Of a DNA stretch of 9,487 bases, positions 6,416 through 9,487 are shown in pieces. Position numbers and translations under genes: made by a program. Numbering within the stretch: position 1 is the stretch's first letter; each line of letters opens with the position of its first letter. The stretch covers positions 1 through 9,487 of the forward strand of contig DMCJ01000053.1 of NCBI GenBank assembly GCA_003446735.1. Reading direction: 5' to 3'. A model generated the notes under the pieces. That model was not told the DNA's origin, searched no databases, and saw only the letters and a list, made by a program, of their open reading frames with translations. The DNA is from Lachnospiraceae bacterium. Lineage in GTDB: Bacteria; Bacillota; Clostridia; Lachnospirales; Lachnospiraceae.

Positions 6416-7498
6416 TTATTGGTTTTCCATGTATTTCATGTATTTAACTACCATTAAAGCGATCTTAAATGTGATCGCATCTTCAAACACTCGCAGATCG
6501 AGACCCGTACTCTTTTCAAGCTTATCAAGCCTGTAGACTAAAGTATTCCTGTGTATAAAAAGCTGTCTTGATGTCTCGGAGACATTGAGTGAATTCTCAA
6601 AGAATTTATGTATGGTGGTAATAGTCTCTTCATCAAATTCATCGGGACTCTTTCCGCCGAAGATCTCATTTATGAACATCCTGCAAAGGGGGAGCGGGAG
6701 CTGATATATAAGTCTTCCTATCCCAAGCTCGTCATATGCCACCAAAAATCTGTCTTCAAAGAATATCCTTCCGACATCCATTGCCATCTTGGCTTCTTTA
6801 TATGATCTGCTGACTTCCTTTAAGTCTGTTACCTGATTGCCGTATGATATACGGACTTTCTTTATATTATCTCTTTCGAGATTGTTTCTGATCATGCCGG
6901 CGGTCTTTTCGATATCCGCCTCGCTGTCTTCGTCGACGATCTCCTTGACCACGACTACGCTGTTCTCGTCAACGGAAGTGACAAAATCCTTGCCTCCCGT
7001 AGGAAAGCTTGCCATAACGCTCTCAAGGAGATTCGGATCTTTTCCTTCCGAAGGCTCTATGATCATGACGACACGCTTTTCGTCCATGCGTATATGAAGC
7101 TTCTTGGCTCTGCCGTAAATATCAACCAGAAGAAGGTTGTCAAGAAGAAGGTTCTTGATGAAGCTGTCTCTGTCAAACTTATCTCTGTAGGCCATGACAA
7201 GACCTCCGAGCTGGAATGCCGCAAGTCTGCCTACGGTATGTGTATCCTCTCCCGCGCCGATCACTGCCAGGAGATACTCAGGCTGATTCTCATCTTCCAC
7301 TCTGAAAAGACTGTAGCCGGAAAACTCCTGACTGCTTGCCTCGCTCTTGGAAAAGTCAAAGATGGTCTGCCTGTATTTGTCATATTCATCGCATGTAGAG
7401 CATAGTTCGTTTGCGTCCGCATCCGTAACTATAAAGTCCACGTCAGATATGACTTTTATTCCGTCTAATGTACTCTGTAGGATCTGATTGGAAATCAT
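6416..7498 (-). CDS. CdaR/PucR-type transcriptional regulator
   Basis: The 360-residue protein ends in a PucR-type helix-turn-helix (about 290-355): NVSETSRQLFIHRNTLVYRL and the following RVFEDAITFKIAL match the HTH_30 pattern. The middle part (about 110-260) resembles the degenerate GGDEF-like CdaR domain. The N-terminal 110 residues would be the sensor. ISDVDFIVTDADANELCSTC resembles sugar-diacid or PAS-like sensors but lacks enough signature to name a ligand. Relatives control catabolic genes in response to small molecules. This one is the first gene of the ftsE-ftsX-M23-S41 array, only 13 bases from ftsE, so it may regulate its own wall-remodelling operon. That is inference. AAGGA lies nine bases before the ATG. 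The preceding 80-base gap is the most likely place for an operon promoter. Confidence 0.86.
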   Translation of the reverse strand: MISNQILQSTLDGIKVISDVDFIVTDADANELCSTCDEYDKYRQTIFDFSKSEASSQEFSGYSLFRVEDENQPEYLLAVIGAGEDTHTVGRLAAFQLGGLVMAYRDKFDRDSFIKNLLLDNLLLVDIYGRAKKLHIRMDEKRVVMIIEPSEGKDPNLLESVMASFPTGGKDFVTSVDENSVVVVKEIVDEDSEADIEKTAGMIRNNLERDNIKKVRISYGNQVTDLKEVSRSYKEAKMAMDVGRIFFEDRFLVAYDELGIGRLIYQLPLPLCRMFINEIFGGKSPDEFDEETITTIHKFFENSLNVSETSRQLFIHRNTLVYRLDKLEKSTGLDLRVFEDAITFKIALMVVKYMKYMENQ

Positions 7499-7537
7499 CG
7501 ATACCTGTCCTTCCTCATACTACACAAGAACAAGTTT

Positions 7538-7566
7538 AATACATTTTCACAAAAAATACCAGTAAA
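7538..7566 (-). promoter_or_regulatory. Weak candidate promoter before the regulator-ftsEX array
   Basis: In the AT-rich gap 7499-7578, minus-strand TTTACT (7566-7561) and TGTATT (7543-7538) are separated by 17 bases, each matching four of six consensus positions. This is the only sizeable gap upstream of the ftsEX array, so a promoter is expected here, but the match is poor and another element in the gap could be the real one. No convincing terminator for the upstream gene is visible. Confidence 0.28.
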
Positions 7567-7578
7567 ATTTGTTAAAAA

Positions 7579-8247
7579 TTAGTGATTTTTGGAATATCCT
7601 TCCACCATAAGTTTAAAGAACCATTTGGTGAACTTATGGGAAATTGCGGAAAAGAATCCTCTTTTTCCGGGGGTTGTGGTCATGTCCTCTCTTAATATCA
7701 GCCATACCGGGACATTGATCATCCTCTCGTTATTAAGCGCGAAAGCTTCTCTTTCCGGCGAAGGAAGGTTTGATATAAGGACATCGGCTCCCGACATATT
7801 GATCTCGTTTACCGCTTTCTCAAAATCGGCTTCGCCTTCCACGCATCCTTCACCGACTATCTTTAAGTGTTCCTCAAAGCCCGTCATCTCGTTTTTAAGG
7901 GACGAGAGCGCTTCGCTGCTCGCTCCGACAAGGTAGACTGCCTTTCTTTCTCTGTAGATCTTGGCTAAGAACTCTTCCAGGAAGGCGTTACTCTCAACCT
8001 CATGATATCTGGCTCTGCTCTTGGTGCCTGCTGCCGTGAGTATGTCCTCATCGGAGATCACGGTAAGATACAGCCCTTCTATAAACTTTTTTACCTCTTC
8101 CGACTCTCCGGCAGCCATGATCCCCTTCATGGTTATAAGTCCGATCATTCCGAGCGCGCCGTTTTCAAACATTTCATCCACGCGGCGCATGGACTCCCTG
8201 ACGGACCTTTCCTTGAGCGGAACGCCCAATACTTCTATTTCTCTCAT
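7579..8247 (-). CDS. Divergent WecG/TagA/CpsF-like glycosyltransferase homologue
   Basis: The 222-residue protein keeps the outline of the WecG/TagA/CpsF family (GT26). This includes the start REIEVLGVPLKERSV, the Rossmann-like strand KAVYLVGASSEALSSLK (102-118, usually VFLLGG.PG.A), KIVGEGCV and SGADVLISNLPSPERE (152-167, usually GADLLFVGLGAPKQE). Family members transfer ManNAc or similar sugars to lipid-linked acceptors at the inner membrane face. Here many signatures are changed: the TxN block is LITMK, LPDG is VISDED (the Asp survives), the RxxG motif is not recognisable, and the Gln of PKQE is Arg. A cationic, aromatic C-terminal helix (SHKFTKWFFKLM) could touch the membrane. The gene starts three bases after the cvfB-like stop and shows no ribosome site, suggesting coupling. 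It may be an enzyme with altered specificity or a non-catalytic homologue. Confidence 0.68.
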   Translation of the reverse strand: MREIEVLGVPLKERSVRESMRRVDEMFENGALGMIGLITMKGIMAAGESEEVKKFIEGLYLTVISDEDILTAAGTKSRARYHEVESNAFLEEFLAKIYRERKAVYLVGASSEALSSLKNEMTGFEEHLKIVGEGCVEGEADFEKAVNEINMSGADVLISNLPSPEREAFALNNERMINVPVWLILREDMTTTPGKRGFFSAISHKFTKWFFKLMVEGYSKNH

Positions 8248-8250
8248 TTG

Positions 8251-9081
8251 CTATACCAGTGTGATACTTTCCTTTTCCATGGTTATCAGCCTTTCCTTAT
8301 AAAGTCTGCCGATAGCCCTTTTATACTGATTCTTCCCCATGTGAAGATGCTTTCTTATCTCCTCGGGATCCGACTTGTCGCCGAAAGGAAGGCTCTTATC
8401 CGGGCTTTCCTTAAGGAGCTTTAATATTATCTCACAATCTTCGTCCATCTGAAGATATGCTTCTTTTCTTATGCTAAGATCGAGCTTTCCGTCGTCCTTA
8501 ACGCCGGTTACGCGGAATTTAAGCTCCACTCCGACTTTAAGTAAGTCCCTGACCTCTTCCTTTCTTACCATACCCTGATACATATTGTCAACAGCAACAT
8601 AACTGCCGAGCTTTGCGTCAGTCTCATATATCCTTCCCTTTACTTCATCGCCCGCTTTATAGGAAGGTGCAACGGAAAGATAAGGGTAAAGATGCATGGT
8701 GGCCGCAAGGCGGTTACTCTTATCTATGTAAAGAGCTACGAGGACCTCCTCGCCCCTTCTTATTTCTTTGGTCTGTTCCTTAAAAGGAAGGAGCAGCTCT
8801 TTTATCGGCCCCCATTCAAGGAAAGCTCCGATCGATGTAGTCTGACTTACCCTTAAGAGCGCTGTCTTATGAAGTGTGATGAGCGGTTTATTAACCGTAG
8901 CGATCAGCCTGTCTTCGGAATCCTTATAGATAAAAACGCTTATCTCATCTCCCGGCTTTACCCCTCCCGGGATCTCTTTTGCCGGAAGCAGGACTTCGTT
9001 TTTATCATCATCCGACAGATACATTCCGAAGGCTACCTTTCGGGTCACCTTTAAATTTTGCATTTCCCCGAGTTTAAGCAT
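8251..9081 (-). CDS. cvfB: CvfB/YitL-type S1-domain RNA-binding protein
   Basis: The 276-residue cytoplasmic protein matches the CvfB family in length and layout. It has three S1-like OB folds (about 7-62, 69-128 and 144-205) and a C-terminal winged helix (about 210-276, with MGKNQYKRAIGRLYKERLI typical). The third S1 domain has the clearest pattern: AGDEVKGRIYETDAKLGSYV and later GVKDDGKLDLSIR. CvfB of Staphylococcus aureus binds RNA and affects virulence-factor expression; YitL is its Bacillus counterpart. In other species the role is general RNA binding with no defined target. The ATG at 9081 overlaps the thioesterase gene by eight bases and has AAGGAG five bases upstream, which supports this start over the internal Met7. 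The next gene follows after three bases. Confidence 0.88.
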   Translation of the reverse strand: MLKLGEMQNLKVTRKVAFGMYLSDDDKNEVLLPAKEIPGGVKPGDEISVFIYKDSEDRLIATVNKPLITLHKTALLRVSQTTSIGAFLEWGPIKELLLPFKEQTKEIRRGEEVLVALYIDKSNRLAATMHLYPYLSVAPSYKAGDEVKGRIYETDAKLGSYVAVDNMYQGMVRKEEVRDLLKVGVELKFRVTGVKDDGKLDLSIRKEAYLQMDEDCEIILKLLKESPDKSLPFGDKSDPEEIRKHLHMGKNQYKRAIGRLYKERLITMEKESITLV

Positions 9082-9487
9082 TATCTCTCCTTAACAAAAA
9101 TTCCATATTGCAATATGCGTTTTCTTCCTTATCACAGAGGGAAACAAAAGTCTTTTCTTCATCCTCATAGATGAAAGGATATATCTCATCCCCTAAAAAT
9201 GCCTGGGCTTTATATTCGACGCGAAGCTGTCGGATCTCAAGGTCCGCAGGAAGATAATCCATTCCCATACGAACATACTGCCCGTTGTTTACATGATGAT
9301 TGCCATCTAAATGATGAGGCATTACAGTTATCTTTTTGCCTTCCCTTTTTTCTCCGCTTATCTTTATCTTTCTCGGAGCATAATCCATATCCATCTTCTC
9401 GGAAAGAACATAGGCTTCCATCATCTTCTCCGTCGGCATCACGGGCTTTCCGTCCCGATCGTCGATGAGCGCCCAGACGGAATTGGC
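9074..9487 (-). CDS. Acyl-ACP thioesterase, C-terminal part (cut by right edge)
   Basis: The reading frame is open to the window edge and its visible 137 residues are the second hot-dog domain of a FatA-type acyl-ACP thioesterase. The visible part starts ANSVWALIDDRDGKPVMP, which corresponds to the linker strand with the usual W.L.D....P pattern. The motif HLDGNHHVNNGQYV then carries the Asp, Asn and His that serve as active-site residues in plant and bacterial relatives, and LRVEYKAQAFLGDEI follows. The enzyme releases free fatty acids from acyl carrier protein in the cytoplasm. The start lies beyond position 9487; full-length relatives are about 240-260 residues, so roughly half is missing. 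Its TAA overlaps the start of the cvfB-like gene, so the two are probably co-transcribed and translationally linked. Confidence 0.9.
   Translation of the reverse strand, partial: ANSVWALIDDRDGKPVMPTEKMMEAYVLSEKMDMDYAPRKIKISGEKREGKKITVMPHHLDGNHHVNNGQYVRMGMDYLPADLEIRQLRVEYKAQAFLGDEIYPFIYEDEEKTFVSLCDKEENAYCNMEFLLRRDNA

Noticed and set aside
7574..7590. Short AT palindrome at the end of the TagA-like gene as a terminator
   Set aside because: The stem is six A-U pairs only, with no G-C core and no U-run after the 3' arm.
8002..8424. Plus-strand open frame of 140 codons
   Set aside because: It is antisense to two recognisable genes (cvfB-like and TagA-like) and its translation resembles no family.

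Overview
The window looks like core chromosome from a Gram-positive member of the Clostridia, most likely a Lachnospiraceae-type organism. This is inferred from moderate G+C (mid-40s by eye), GGAGG-type ribosome sites, the pairing of ftsEX with a PcsB-like coiled-coil hydrolase and an S41 protease, and protein flavour; no phylogenetic search was run. All eleven genes are on the minus strand, so the reading order is from the right edge to the left edge. The longest stretch without a gene is 114 bases.

Right part (7579-9487): the C-terminal part of an acyl-ACP thioesterase, cut by the window edge, overlaps by 8 bases a CvfB/YitL-type S1-domain RNA-binding protein. Three bases later comes a small, divergent WecG/TagA/CpsF-type glycosyltransferase homologue with many signature residues changed. 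An AT-rich 80-base gap follows, with a weak candidate promoter.

Central part (168-7498): a tight seven-gene array with gaps of 32 bases or less and several overlaps. It runs CdaR/PucR-type regulator, ftsE, ftsX, a secreted PcsB-like coiled-coil protein with a complete M23/LytM zinc peptidase domain, a membrane-anchored CtpA-type S41 protease with a PDZ domain, a GT14 glycosyltransferase, and the tRNA 2-thiolase mnmA. FtsEX with a coiled-coil hydrolase is the known transmembrane switch that couples ATP hydrolysis in the cytoplasm to peptidoglycan cleavage outside. Here the effector keeps all zinc ligands and catalytic histidines, so it is probably the hydrolase itself. The S41 protease may turn over envelope proteins at the same place.

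Left part (1-167): the first 17 codons of uvrB lie at the left edge, recognised from the MNFKLHSEYKPTGDQPQ start. The mnmA-uvrB gap is very compact. It holds a near-perfect LexA (SOS) box, a sigma-A promoter with a 17-base spacer, and a G.U-containing terminator hairpin for the upstream operon. The -10 box lies inside the 5' arm of that hairpin.

I see no mobile element, CRISPR array, tRNA or rRNA. I found no convincing wholly new system. The most unusual items are the superimposed terminator/promoter/SOS region, the divergent TagA-like protein, and the composition of the ftsEX operon.
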